A DNA stretch of 64,000 nt, taken from positions 806,001 through 870,000 of the forward strand of contig NZ_CP015106.1 in the NCBI RefSeq assembly GCF_002214565.1, written 5' to 3'. The stretch's first letter is position 1. Every line of letters starts with the position of its first letter. The notes below the pieces were generated by a model. That model saw only the letters and a program-made list of their open reading frames with translations, was not told where the DNA came from and did not search any database. The position numbers were made by a program, and so were the translations under genes. The DNA comes from Thermococcus radiotolerans. Its GTDB lineage: Archaea > Methanobacteriota_B > Thermococci > Thermococcales > Thermococcaceae. Below are positions 7,449 to 16,663 of the stretch, piece after piece.

Positions 7449-9164
7449 ATGAACGTGGAGGAGCTTATACTGAAGTACGCGCTCATAAACGCTTACACCC
7501 ACAAGGGAAAGGCGAATGCCAAGGCGGTGATAGGGAAGGTTCTTGGTGAGAACCCAGAGCTGAGGCCGAAGGCGAAAGAGGTAATCCCCCTCGTGAACGA
7601 AATCGTCGAGAGGGTCAACGGCATGAGCATCGAGGAGCAGGAGGCCAAGCTCAGGGAGATTTATCCCGAGTTCTTCGAGGAGAAGAAGGCCAAGAAGGAG
7701 GAGAAGAAAGGCCTCCCACCCCTGCCAAAGGCCGAGAAGGGGAAGGTCGTTACCCGCTTCGCCCCCAATCCGGATGGAGCCTTCCACCTCGGAAACGCGA
7801 GGGCCGCGATTCTGAGCCACGAGTACGCGAGGCTCTACGGCGGCAAGTTCATCCTTCGCTTTGACGACACCGACCCGAAGGTCAAGAGGCCCGAGCCCAA
7901 GTTCTACGACTGGATACTGGAGGACCTCGAATGGCTCGGCTTCAAGATAGACGAGATACACATCGCCAGCGACAGGCTGGAGATATACTACGACTACGCT
8001 GAGAGGCTCATAAAGGGCGGGAAAGCCTACGTCTGCACCTGCCCGCCTGAGAAGTTCCGCGAGCTTCGCGACAAGGGCATCGCCTGCCCTCACAGGGAGG
8101 AGCCGGTTGAGGTTCAGCTGGAGCGCTGGAGGAAGATGCTGAACGGCGAGTACAAGGAAGGCGAAGCCGTCGTCAGAATTAAGACCGACCTCAAGCACCC
8201 CAATCCCGCTGTGAGGGACTGGCCGGCGCTGAGGATAATAGACAACGCGGACCACCCACGCGTCGGTGACAAGTACCGCGTCTGGCCCCTCTACAACTTC
8301 GCCTCGGCCATAGACGACTACGAGCTCGGTGTCACACACATCTTCCGCGGTCAGGAGCACGCGGAGAACGAAACGAGGCAGCGCTACATCTACGACTATT
8401 TCGGCTGGGAGTACCCGGTTACCGTCCACCACGGAAGGCTCAGCATAGAGGGAGTGATCCTCAGCAAGTCCAAGACGAGGAAGGGAATCCAGGAAGGGAA
8501 GTATCTAGGCTGGGACGACCCCAGGCTCGGGACCATAAGGGCCCTCAAGAGGCGCGGCATAAGGCCGGAGGCAATAAGGCAGCTCATCATCGAGGTCGGT
8601 CTCAAGCGGAGCGACACGACGATAAGCTGGGACAACCTCGCGGCGATAAACAGGCACATCATCGAGCCGATAGCCAACAGGTACTTCTTCGTGGCCGATC
8701 CGATACCCATGTACATAGAGGGGGCCAAGGAGTTCACAGCGGAGATACCGCTCCACCCCGACCACCCGGAGAGGGGAACGAGAAAGCTCAAGTTCAGGCC
8801 GGGAGAGCCTGTCTACGTCTCAAGGGACGACATGGAGCTCTTCAAGCCGGGCAGCTTCGTCCGCCTGAAGGACCTCTTTAACGTTGAGATAATCGAGGCG
8901 GGCGAAGACGGGATCAGGGCGAAGTTCCACAGCGTCGAGTACGAGGTGGCCAGGGAGCACCGCTGGAGGATGGTCCACTGGGTCACCGAAGGAAAGCCCT
9001 GCGAGGTTCTCGTGCCGGAGGGAGACGAGCTGATAGTCAGAAAGGGCCTCCTGGAAAGCGACGCAGAGCTCAAGGTCGACGACATAGTCCAGTTCGAGCG
9101 CTTCGGCTTCGTCAGAATCGATGAAGTTGGAGAGAAGGTCGTGGCAATCTTCGCCCACAAGTGA
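7449..9164 (+). CDS. gltX: Glutamyl-tRNA synthetase
   Basis: Charges tRNA-Glu with glutamate; archaeal members also matter for tRNA-Gln via the amidotransferase route. The 571-residue class I enzyme has an N-terminal helical extension (about 1-90, ending in a Lys/Glu-rich linker), a Rossmann fold with RFAPNPDGAFHLGNARAA (HIGH motif as HLGN, about 114) and VILSKSKTRKG (KMSKS equivalent, about 337), and a beta-barrel anticodon region typical of archaeal and eukaryotic enzymes. ATG 7449 follows GGTGAGG directly; GTG 7440 would lie within that site. TATA-like TTTATAACC at about 7410. Confidence 0.96.
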   Translation: MNVEELILKYALINAYTHKGKANAKAVIGKVLGENPELRPKAKEVIPLVNEIVERVNGMSIEEQEAKLREIYPEFFEEKKAKKEEKKGLPPLPKAEKGKVVTRFAPNPDGAFHLGNARAAILSHEYARLYGGKFILRFDDTDPKVKRPEPKFYDWILEDLEWLGFKIDEIHIASDRLEIYYDYAERLIKGGKAYVCTCPPEKFRELRDKGIACPHREEPVEVQLERWRKMLNGEYKEGEAVVRIKTDLKHPNPAVRDWPALRIIDNADHPRVGDKYRVWPLYNFASAIDDYELGVTHIFRGQEHAENETRQRYIYDYFGWEYPVTVHHGRLSIEGVILSKSKTRKGIQEGKYLGWDDPRLGTIRALKRRGIRPEAIRQLIIEVGLKRSDTTISWDNLAAINRHIIEPIANRYFFVADPIPMYIEGAKEFTAEIPLHPDHPERGTRKLKFRPGEPVYVSRDDMELFKPGSFVRLKDLFNVEIIEAGEDGIRAKFHSVEYEVAREHRWRMVHWVTEGKPCEVLVPEGDELIVRKGLLESDAELKVDDIVQFERFGFVRIDEVGEKVVAIFAHK

Positions 9165-9194
9165 CCTCTTTTCTAAAATTTCAAAGGAGCGGGG

Positions 9195-11693
9195 CTACTC
9201 GAAGCCCCTCCACTTAACCAGTCCAAGCAGGAACCTGTGGGGCAATTTCTCATGGTGCGGGTAAACGCGGAGCGCGTAGTGCCAGCAGGGGTCACCGAGG
9301 TGCCTCAGGGCGGTTCCCTCGTAGGTGTAGAGCCACCGGTTCCCGCCGAGCTCCTTCGGGTGCCTCAGCTCGATGATGTATGGCTTCTCCACGTGGTAGC
9401 CCTCAGCCTTGACTCCGTAGTAGAGTTCGACCCTAACATCCTCCGGCGCAAGTCCGTCGAGGTACACGGTGACATCAAAGCCGCTTCTGTCTTCTCTGAC
9501 CCGGAGGTCCTCTATCACCACGCTGTCCCACGACGCCGTGACGCGGTCCTTCCAAGCGGCTATCTCCTTGGTTCCCCTGTAATTCTCACGGGTGAGCCAG
9601 ATGTGGTTACTCATGGCCTTCGCGTAAAACCTGCCGACGTACTCCTTGACCATCCGGTGGGTGCTGAAGCGCGGCGCTATGCTCTTGATGCTCTCCTTCA
9701 TCATGTATATCCATCTCTCCCTGTTGCCGTAGTAGGTCGGGATTATCTCCCTCTCCAGGAGGTCGTAGAGTGCCCCGGCGTCCTTGGCATCGTCGGCCTC
9801 GGTCTCCGGCTCCGTGCTCTCCTCGCCAACGACCCAGCCGTTTTTGCCGTTGTAGCCCTCGACCCACCAGCCGTCGTAGATGCTCGCGTTGAGGACGCCG
9901 TTCAGTCCAGCTTTCATGCCGCTGGTTCCACTCGCCTCCATCGGCCTGCGCGGCGTGTTGAGCCAGACGTCAACTCCCGCCACCATGAGCCTAGCGCTGC
10001 CCATGTCGTAGTTCTCCATCACGAATATCTTGCCCCTGAACTCGGGCATCTGGCTGACTTCATAAACACGTTTGAGGAACTCCTTTCCGGCCTCGTCCAT
10101 CGGATGGGCCTTTCCGCCGAAGACTAGGTAAATCGGTCTTTCGGGGTCGTTGAGGATTCTCTTCAGCCTCTCAAGGTCGGTGAACAGAAGGGTTGCACGC
10201 TTGTAGGTTGCGAAGCGCCTGGCAAAGCCGATTATGAGCGCGTTCTCGTCCATATCGGGTAAAGGATCGTCCGTTCCAAGGCGCTCGTTCCGCCTCATGA
10301 CCTTCCTCCTGAGGAACTCTATGAACTGCCTCTTGGCTTCGAGATGCGCCTCCCAGAGCTCCTCGTCGGGAATCATCTCAACGGCGTACCAGAGGCCTTC
10401 GAGGTTGGTGTGCTCGCGCCAGATCTTGCCGAGGTAGCGGTCAAAGAGCTTCCTCATCTCGTTGTGAACCCAGGTCATGGTGTGGATTCCGTTGGTGATG
10501 CCCTCGATGGGTATCTCGTCTATGGGAACGTCGGGCCAGAGGTCTTTCCACATGCGCTTGCTGACCTCCGCGTGGAGCTGGCTCACGCCGTTAACGTAGC
10601 TCGAAGTTCTTATGGCTAGGAGGGTCATGTTCAGCTGGTTGTCCTCCCTGCCGAGCTCCAAAAGCTCTTCCCTGCCCTCAAGGAACTTTGCCAACCTCTT
10701 TCTGACTTCCTCTATCGGGAACCTGTCGTGGCCGGCCGGCACCGGGGTGTGGGTGGTGAAAACCGTCGTCCCTCTTACTATGCTGAGCGCCTCGGTGAAG
10801 GTGAGGCCCTCATCCATGTACCAGGCAATCCTCTGGAGGTTTGCAAAGGCCGGATGTCCCTCGTTGAGGTGAACCACGCCGGGTTCTATCCCTAGGGCTT
10901 TAAGCAGTCTCATGCCGCCGATTCCCAGGAGTATCTCCTGCTTTATCCTCTTGTCTATCTCCGCGTTGTAGAGGTAGTCGCATATCGTTCTGTCGTCAGC
11001 GTCGTTCTCAGGTACGTCAGTGTCGAGGAGGTATATCTTCACCCTGCCAACCGCGACCTCAAAGGCCCTCGCGTAAACGATTCCATTCCCTATCGGAACC
11101 TCCACCAGCAGGGGCTTTCCGTCCTTGCCGAGAACTGGTTTAATCGGCATCTCACCCGGCCTGTACTCCGGAAAGACCTCCCTCTGTCTGCCGTCCCTCT
11201 CGATTTCCTGCCGGAAATAGCCGTGCTTGTAGAGAAGGCCAATCGCGATGAACGGCAAACCGAGGTCGCTGGCTGTCTTGACGTGGTCTCCGGCCAATAT
11301 GCCCAGCCCTCCGGAGTAAATGGGCAGGCTCCTGCTTATCCCGTACTCCATGCACAGGTACACTATCGGCCTGTCCCACTTGGGGTAGTTGGTGGAGAAC
11401 CACGTGGACTGGGGGTTCATGTAGCTCTCAAACTGCTCGGTGACCAGGTCGTAGAGGTTCATAAAATCGTCATCCTTGAGAAGCTCGCGAAGGCGGCTCT
11501 GGGGAACGTCGAGAAGGAGCTTGACCGGGTTCTTGTGTTCCATCCAGAGCTCCGGGTCTATGTACTCCCAGAGCTTTGTGGCACGCCGGTTCCAGCTCCA
11601 CCAGTAGTTGTACGCCAGCTCCGCCAAATCCTTCAGGGGATGCGGGAGCTTCTCCCTGATTACATCCTGGGTACAGGTGTCAAGTTCAACCAT
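9195..11693 (-). CDS. malP: Alpha-glucan (maltodextrin) phosphorylase
   Basis: GT35-family enzyme that releases glucose-1-phosphate from maltodextrins or glycogen using phosphate and pyridoxal phosphate. The product has 832 residues, within the usual range of the archaeal/Thermotoga subgroup. Visible: N-terminal NYWWSWNRRATKLW, the glycan-binding GGLGILAGDH, HLNEGHPAF, TTHTPVPAGHDRF, and the PLP-lysine region EASGTSGMKAGLNGVLNAS. ATG 11693 follows GGTGGTT. A TGM operator lies between the TATA-like TTTTTAAGG (minus strand, 11741-11750) and the start codon, as in Tgr-repressed sugar-degradation genes. The product feeds the hexose phosphate pool that the phosphohexomutases interconvert. Confidence 0.95.
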   Translation of the reverse strand: MVELDTCTQDVIREKLPHPLKDLAELAYNYWWSWNRRATKLWEYIDPELWMEHKNPVKLLLDVPQSRLRELLKDDDFMNLYDLVTEQFESYMNPQSTWFSTNYPKWDRPIVYLCMEYGISRSLPIYSGGLGILAGDHVKTASDLGLPFIAIGLLYKHGYFRQEIERDGRQREVFPEYRPGEMPIKPVLGKDGKPLLVEVPIGNGIVYARAFEVAVGRVKIYLLDTDVPENDADDRTICDYLYNAEIDKRIKQEILLGIGGMRLLKALGIEPGVVHLNEGHPAFANLQRIAWYMDEGLTFTEALSIVRGTTVFTTHTPVPAGHDRFPIEEVRKRLAKFLEGREELLELGREDNQLNMTLLAIRTSSYVNGVSQLHAEVSKRMWKDLWPDVPIDEIPIEGITNGIHTMTWVHNEMRKLFDRYLGKIWREHTNLEGLWYAVEMIPDEELWEAHLEAKRQFIEFLRRKVMRRNERLGTDDPLPDMDENALIIGFARRFATYKRATLLFTDLERLKRILNDPERPIYLVFGGKAHPMDEAGKEFLKRVYEVSQMPEFRGKIFVMENYDMGSARLMVAGVDVWLNTPRRPMEASGTSGMKAGLNGVLNASIYDGWWVEGYNGKNGWVVGEESTEPETEADDAKDAGALYDLLEREIIPTYYGNRERWIYMMKESIKSIAPRFSTHRMVKEYVGRFYAKAMSNHIWLTRENYRGTKEIAAWKDRVTASWDSVVIEDLRVREDRSGFDVTVYLDGLAPEDVRVELYYGVKAEGYHVEKPYIIELRHPKELGGNRWLYTYEGTALRHLGDPCWHYALRVYPHHEKLPHRFLLGLVKWRGFE

Positions 11694-11707
11694 GGCAACC
11701 ACCCGTG

Positions 11708-11724
11708 TATCATCTTGGGTGATA
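11708..11724 (-). promoter_or_regulatory. TGM operator (Tgr site) of malP
   Basis: TATCAT-CTTGG-GTGATA matches the Thermococcales glycolytic motif TATCAC-N5-GTGATA at 11 of 12 arm positions. It lies downstream of the malP TATA box, near the expected transcription start, which for known Tgr targets is the repression geometry. Confidence 0.85.
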
Positions 11725-11790
11725 CGTAATCGGCGCGAACCTTAAAAAGTCTTGCCGCTCGGCGTTTGACGAAAAGAAGAGAAGAAAGGC

Positions 11791-13668
11791 TCACTCCCCT
11801 TCGAGGACGAAGGGGCTGATGTAGTCACCGTACCTCTCCCTGGCCTCAAGGAGCCTCTTACGCTCCTCCTCAAGAACCTGGAAGAGCTCCTCCGGAACCT
11901 CCCTAACCTGCTCGCGGTAGATCTTCTCGATGCGCTCAATCTTCGCTAGCAGTTCCGGAACCCTTACCGTGAACTGCTTCTCGTAGGCCTCCCTGGTGTA
12001 CTCCTTGTCCAGAACCTCTCTGAATAGCCTCGCCAAATCCTCGTACTTCGGAATGTAGCCTATCGGCGTCTCGATGGCGTCAACGTCGCCGTGAACGCGA
12101 AGCTCCATCCACTTGAGCCAGACCGCCTTGTCGAGCTTGTGGTTGAGCCAGTTGCCGTTTTCGTCGCGGAGGAAGTAGTTCACCGCAAATATCTTCGGGG
12201 CCTTCCTCAGCTTCTTCTCGAACTCAAGGTAGTTTCTGATGTAGTCCCCCAGCGGAACGCTCATGAAGTCCAGGATGGCCATCGGGTTAAAGGCACGGAC
12301 GCCCTCCTTGCCGAGGGTTGCCGCTGTGGTTTCGCTCTCAAGGGCGGCGCCCATCGTAACGACTCCGTGCTTCCAGTCGAAAGCTTCTCTCACCGGGGGC
12401 CAGGTGTCCTTGTCGCGGCCGCCGAATATCATTCCGCCGACTTCCACACCGCACGGGGCTTCGAGGGCCTCCAGGTCAACGTTCGGGAAGTGCTCAAGGC
12501 TGACTGTAAAGCGCGCGTTCTTGTGGCTCGGAGGTATCTCGTTTCCTTCCTTGTCTTTCTTCCCGCACCACCATTTTCCGCTGTGGTTCTCACCCTCGTT
12601 CGGAATCTCAACGCCCATCTCGTTCCAGTAGGGCTTCCCGTCCTTGATGAGAACGTTGGAGAAGATTATCTCGACCGGCGAGTGAAGAACCTTCCATATT
12701 ATTGGGTCGTCCTCCGGGTTTACACCCTGAATTATACCGAAGACTCCCTTCTCGACGTTGGCTCCCCGAGCAACGCCGTTGAAGGGCATTATGAAGGTCA
12801 GATCGTCGCCGACGATGTTCTCCCAGCTTATCATAGCTGTGGATGTCTTCCCGCACATGCTCGGGTATGCTCCCGTGAAGTAGGTCTTCCTTCCGTTGGG
12901 GCCGTTGACGCGCATCAGGAACATGTGCTCGCTGAGCCAGCCCTCCTTAACGGCCTTCTGAATTGTAAGCCTGAAGGCGAGCTTCTTGAGGCCTATGGTG
13001 TTCCCTCCGTACTGGGTGTTAACGGAGTAAACCGTCTCACCAACGAGGTCTATGTAGATGCGCCTCTTATCGAGGTTCTTGCTGGTCTTCCTTTCGTCGA
13101 GCTCGCCGGCTGAGTGGACGAAGCGGAAGAATCTGGCCTGCCTTCCGAGGCGTTTGAACTCCTCATAGCCTTTCCTGTAAAGAATGAACTCGGAGTGGGC
13201 AACGTAGGCCGAATCGGTGAGCTGAACGGCTGGAATCGTGAAAACCGAGTTCTTTGGCCCAAGGACGAAGAAGCACACGAAGAGCTCCTTACCGCGCATA
13301 ACGCCCTTCATGAGCTCACGTATCTCCTTCAGGCCCTCGTCCCTGTCCTTGGTGTTGAGGAAGGGAATCTCCTTACCGCCGGGAACGAGGAGCTTGGTGT
13401 TGGTCTTGTCCCTGGCCTGGTCGTAGTAGTTGTCGTAGTGGACGGTGTGGTTCGGCGTTTCGAGGAGCTTCTCCTCCCCGTAATAGAGGGCCTTCCAGCG
13501 GACGTAGTGCTCGTCCTCTTCACTATCGGTGCAAACGAAAACCTTATCCGGCTCAAGCCATTCGATCCATTCCGCCAAAAACTCGTGGAGTTCGGGATTG
13601 TTTATCGCCCTGATTTTTTCAAACTGCTCTTTGTCGAGGAGTCTTTCGAGCCTCTCCAAGGCGTTCAT
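11791..13668 (-). CDS. pckG: Phosphoenolpyruvate carboxykinase (GTP type)
   Basis: Interconverts oxaloacetate and PEP with GTP/GDP, linking the C4 pool with gluconeogenesis or anaplerosis. The 625-residue protein has the GTP-PEPCK hallmarks: the P-loop region GAYPSMCGKTSTAM (about 270, with the reactive Cys in the loop), FNGVARGANVEKGVFGIIQGV (metal and nucleotide site), and the late F-x-W region AFDWKHGVVTMGA. ATG 13668 follows GGAGGCGAT. The TATA-like run is at about 13692-13709. No full TGM is visible at this promoter; instead an 11-bp inverted repeat lies upstream of the TATA. Divergent from a sugar nucleotidyltransferase. Confidence 0.96.
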   Translation of the reverse strand: MNALERLERLLDKEQFEKIRAINNPELHEFLAEWIEWLEPDKVFVCTDSEEDEHYVRWKALYYGEEKLLETPNHTVHYDNYYDQARDKTNTKLLVPGGKEIPFLNTKDRDEGLKEIRELMKGVMRGKELFVCFFVLGPKNSVFTIPAVQLTDSAYVAHSEFILYRKGYEEFKRLGRQARFFRFVHSAGELDERKTSKNLDKRRIYIDLVGETVYSVNTQYGGNTIGLKKLAFRLTIQKAVKEGWLSEHMFLMRVNGPNGRKTYFTGAYPSMCGKTSTAMISWENIVGDDLTFIMPFNGVARGANVEKGVFGIIQGVNPEDDPIIWKVLHSPVEIIFSNVLIKDGKPYWNEMGVEIPNEGENHSGKWWCGKKDKEGNEIPPSHKNARFTVSLEHFPNVDLEALEAPCGVEVGGMIFGGRDKDTWPPVREAFDWKHGVVTMGAALESETTAATLGKEGVRAFNPMAILDFMSVPLGDYIRNYLEFEKKLRKAPKIFAVNYFLRDENGNWLNHKLDKAVWLKWMELRVHGDVDAIETPIGYIPKYEDLARLFREVLDKEYTREAYEKQFTVRVPELLAKIERIEKIYREQVREVPEELFQVLEEERKRLLEARERYGDYISPFVLEGE

Positions 13669-13713
13669 AGTATCGCCTCCGATGGGAGTTGGATTTAAAC
13701 TTAAAAATTCTTC

Positions 13714-13797
13714 GTCGTTGTGACCAGTCGAAAGCCCAATTCAGACCTTTTCTTGCCCCAATCCTGCAGAAACAGAGAATCTGGTTGTCACAACGAC
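13714..13797. promoter_or_regulatory. 11-bp inverted repeat between pckG and nucleotidyltransferase
   Basis: GTCGTTGTGAC at 13714-13724 and its exact reverse complement GTCACAACGAC at 13787-13797, centres 73 bp apart (about seven helical turns). The right arm also contains the palindrome GTTGT-C-ACAAC. The left arm is just upstream of the pckG TATA box. It could be a paired regulator site; no known factor is assigned. Confidence 0.45.
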
Positions 13798-13894
13798 AGG
13801 TGCTCGGTGTCCAAATTTAGTGACCGATGTTCATCTACCTACCTCCGGCGCAAAGTATATTAACCAGCGGTGATATAGTCCAGTGGTGCGCGTA

Positions 13895-14980
13895 ATGAAG
13901 GCAGTGATTTTGGCCGGGGGCAGGGGGACACGGCTGCTACCGCTGACCGTCTACAGGCCGAAGCCCATGATACCCTTCTTCAACAGGCCTCTGATGGAGT
14001 ACACCGTCCAGAGTCTCGTGAAGGCGGGAGTTGATGAGGTTTACGTTTTGGTTGGGTACCTCAAGGAGCGCATAATGGACTACTTCGGCGACGGCAGCCA
14101 GTGGGGAATCCAGATACACTACTCCAACAGGGACAACGTGAAGCTCGGAACTGCCGGTGCCACCAAGAAGGTGGTTAAGGAGATGGACGATGCCTTCTTC
14201 GTCGTTTCGAGCGACGTGCTCACGAACCTGAACCTGGGGGCGTTGTACGATTATCACGTTCAAAAAAAGGCCCTCGCAACGATAGCCCTCTCACGGGTTG
14301 AAGACCCGACCCAGTACGGCATAGCGATAATAAACGAGGATGGACGGATACTCCGCTTCAAGGAGAAGCCAAAGCCGGAGGAGGCCTTCAGCAACCTCGT
14401 CAACGCCGGCATCTACGTCTTCGAGCCGGAGGCGTTTGACCTCGTCCCCAAGGGTAAGAACTTCGATTTCTCCAAGGATCTGTTCCCCAGGATGCTTGAG
14501 AACGACCTGGCCCTCTACGGATTCCCGTTCAACGAGTACTGGAACGACGTCGGCAGGCCGTCGAGCTACCTCCAGGCTACTGAGGACGTCTTCCTTGGCA
14601 GACTGGTTCTGCCGGGCCTGAGAACCGAGAGCCTCAAGGGAAACCTGGAGTACGGGGGCGCCCTGATAACCGGCAGGCGCTGCGTCCTGAGGCGGCCGGA
14701 GGTCAGGGGCTTCGCTGTGCTCGGAGACGACGTGGAGATAGGCAGAAACGTTAAAATAGAGCGTTCGGTGATATTTTCAGGGGCAATCATAGAGGAGGGC
14801 GCCGAGATTAAGGAGGCGATAATAGGGGAGAACGTCCACGTGGGCAAGGGCGTTGTTATACAGCCCGGCAGCGTTATCGGTGACAACACGCTCATAGAGG
14901 ACTTCAGCAAGATAGGCTCCAACGTTAAGATTTGGGTGGAGTCTAGGATCGGTAAGGAGAGTATAATACTCCCGGATTGA
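13895..14980 (+). CDS. NDP-sugar pyrophosphorylase with LbH tail
   Basis: Transfers a nucleotidyl group to a sugar-1-phosphate, supplying activated sugars. The 361-residue product starts with MKAVILAGGRGTRLLPLT (nucleotide-binding GGxGTR) and RPKPMIPFFNRPLMEY, followed by a catalytic domain with the SSDVLTNLNLG segment and a C-terminal left-handed beta-helix of hexapeptide repeats (about 245-355: IGRNVKIERSVIF, VHVGKGVVIQPGSVIG). Sugar and nucleotide specificity (glucose-1-P/UTP or dTTP, or mannose-1-P/GTP) cannot be read from the sequence. ATG 13895 follows GGTG; the upstream GTG 13883 is less likely. TATA-like AGTATATTAA at about 13854-13863. A phosphohexomutase-like gene follows directly. 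Confidence 0.9.
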   Translation: MKAVILAGGRGTRLLPLTVYRPKPMIPFFNRPLMEYTVQSLVKAGVDEVYVLVGYLKERIMDYFGDGSQWGIQIHYSNRDNVKLGTAGATKKVVKEMDDAFFVVSSDVLTNLNLGALYDYHVQKKALATIALSRVEDPTQYGIAIINEDGRILRFKEKPKPEEAFSNLVNAGIYVFEPEAFDLVPKGKNFDFSKDLFPRMLENDLALYGFPFNEYWNDVGRPSSYLQATEDVFLGRLVLPGLRTESLKGNLEYGGALITGRRCVLRRPEVRGFAVLGDDVEIGRNVKIERSVIFSGAIIEEGAEIKEAIIGENVHVGKGVVIQPGSVIGDNTLIEDFSKIGSNVKIWVESRIGKESIILPD

Positions 14981-14990
14981 GGTGGTGGAA

Positions 14991-15698
14991 GTGGAAGTGT
15001 ACTACTCCCAGAGGTTCAACCCTGAGGAGCTCGCCCTTCTTGGAAGGGCCATAGGAACGATATCCCACGGCACGATAATAGTCGGAAGGGACGGCAGGGC
15101 GATATCCAGATACGGGAAGCGAGCGATGGTGGTCGGAATCGTCAGCACCGGTTCCACCATAATGGACGTCCGTCTGATTCCGCTGATAGCCCTGAAGGAC
15201 TTTGCCCATAGAAAGGGGCTTCCGCTGGCGTACGTCTACTACTACGGCGGTGTTCGCGTCTACGTGAGCGGTATTGACAGCGACGAGATAGGGGCGATAA
15301 TGGAGAGCAAGAGCTTCATCGAGGCTCAGCCCAACGATATCGGGGCGACCGTGTACTATCCCAACGCCCTGGATGACTTCCTCCACGAGGTCTTCAAGTA
15401 CTACAACTTCCGCGTTGAGGCCAAGGCCCTCGTTGACGCCATGAACACGCCGGCGGTGCTGTTCTTCCCACGCATGAGCGACCACTTCGGCTTCGAGGTC
15501 GAGCTGATAAACGACATGATGACGAGTTATCTCCCGCCGAAGCCCAAGGAAGTCTTTATGCACAAACTCCAGAAGGGAGACTACGACTTTGGACTGCGCT
15601 TTAGGCCCGAGGGCATCGTTGAGTTCTACAAGGACGGGGAGGAGTTCGAGTTCGGAAGCATGTGGAAGCTCTTGGACCACATGAAGAAGAACCTTTGA
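14991..15698 (+). CDS. Degenerate phosphohexomutase-family protein
   Basis: Related to phosphoglucomutase/phosphomannomutase but only about 235 residues against about 455 for the full enzyme at 55.0 kb. It keeps the first domain core (IIVGRDGRAISRYGKRAMVVGIV, compare the sugar-phosphate mutase GMDTR segment) but where active family members have TASHNP with the phosphorylated serine it reads YVYYYGGVRVYVSGID. I see no metal-binding DGD motif and no GEENGG or RASGTEP loops. Catalysis by the normal mechanism therefore looks impossible. It starts right after the nucleotidyltransferase (GTG start, GAGGTGG site overlapping the previous stop), so a regulatory or complex-forming role with that enzyme is a reasonable inference. 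Confidence 0.75.
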   Translation: MEVYYSQRFNPEELALLGRAIGTISHGTIIVGRDGRAISRYGKRAMVVGIVSTGSTIMDVRLIPLIALKDFAHRKGLPLAYVYYYGGVRVYVSGIDSDEIGAIMESKSFIEAQPNDIGATVYYPNALDDFLHEVFKYYNFRVEAKALVDAMNTPAVLFFPRMSDHFGFEVELINDMMTSYLPPKPKEVFMHKLQKGDYDFGLRFRPEGIVEFYKDGEEFEFGSMWKLLDHMKKNL

Positions 15699-15800
15699 AT
15701 TTTTGCCCTCCCTTTTAAACCCTCTCAAAAATCTTTAAGAGAAAAGCGTTAAAAGGGTAGGGCTCATTATAATCTTCCGTTCATTTTGGGGGTGACGTCT

Positions 15801-16424
15801 GTGGGAGCATTCATAGTCATGGAAGGCATCGATGGCGCCGGTAAATCAACCCAGGCAAGGCTTCTGGCGGAGTGGTTTGAGGAAAAAGGCTACGAAGTCG
15901 TTCTCACAAAGGAGCCAACGGATACCGCCTTTGGAAAGCTGATAAGGAAACTGGTTCTCACCGGAGGACGTGAGGGTATAATCGATGGCGCCAGAATAAG
16001 CCACGAGGCCGAGGCGCTTCTCTTCGCCGCCGACAGGGCGGAGCACGTCAGCAAGCTGATAAAACCGGCCGTCGAAGCTGGAAAGGTCGTAATCTCGGAC
16101 CGCTACTTCTACTCTTCCCTAGCCTACCAGTGGGCAAGGGGATTGGACCTTGAGTGGCTGATCGACCTGAACCGCTTCGCGATACGGCCCGACCTTGTGA
16201 TTCTCCTCGATCTGCCCGTCAAGGAGAGCATGAAGCGCATAAACGGGCGGAGCATAAAGACGGAGTTCGATAAAATAGCGGAGCTCCAGAAGAAGGTGCG
16301 CGAGAACTACCTAAAGTTAGCCGAGCGCTTCCCCGAGATGAGGATAGTTAACGCCCTGGCCAGCGTGGAGGACATCCACAACGATATAGTCGCGCTGGTT
16401 GAGCACGAACTCTTCAAGAAGTGA
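15801..16424 (+). CDS. tmk: Thymidylate kinase
   Basis: Phosphorylates dTMP to dTDP with ATP. The product has 207 residues from GTG 15801, set by GGGGGTGA at 15788-15795; the upstream TTG is not supported. Motifs: P-loop [11 protein letters not shown] (about 8-18), [11 protein letters not shown] (DRY/H motif, dTMP binding) and [15 protein letters not shown] near the LID. The P-loop Lys-Ser-Thr and DRY are intact. Likely monocistronic. The roughly 240 nt downstream hold no gene I can support. Confidence 0.95.
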   Translation: MGAFIVMEGIDGAGKSTQARLLAEWFEEKGYEVVLTKEPTDTAFGKLIRKLVLTGGREGIIDGARISHEAEALLFAADRAEHVSKLIKPAVEAGKVVISDRYFYSSLAYQWARGLDLEWLIDLNRFAIRPDLVILLDLPVKESMKRINGRSIKTEFDKIAELQKKVRENYLKLAERFPEMRIVNALASVEDIHNDIVALVEHELFKK

Positions 16425-16663
16425 TGGGGTCGGCCAGTGCCAGTCTCTTCATCCGGTAGCGATCCGACCGGTAAACGCTCTTCATCCCCCTTCCTTCCTC
16501 GACGGATTCTTTTTAAAACCTTGGCATCAACTCCCTCAGGCCGATGACGAGCGTTAGCCACGCTGAGCGGTGAGGAGAAGAGGGTTAGCCGAGGCCGTTC
16601 TGAATCTCAGAATTTCTTGAGGGTTTATATCACATGACGCCCAAATAGAGACTGGGTGAGCCG

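Noticed and set aside
7227-8432. 401-codon open frame on the minus strand
   Set aside because: Antisense of dnaG and gltX; long spurious frames are expected in GC-rich coding DNA.
13859-13875. GTGATA near the nucleotidyltransferase start as a TGM
   Set aside because: The left arm reads ATTAAC, only three of six positions fit.
16425-16560. Two GGATGAAGAG copies (minus strand) as C/D-box RNA
   Set aside because: No CTGA boxes at proper distance; boxes deviate from consensus.
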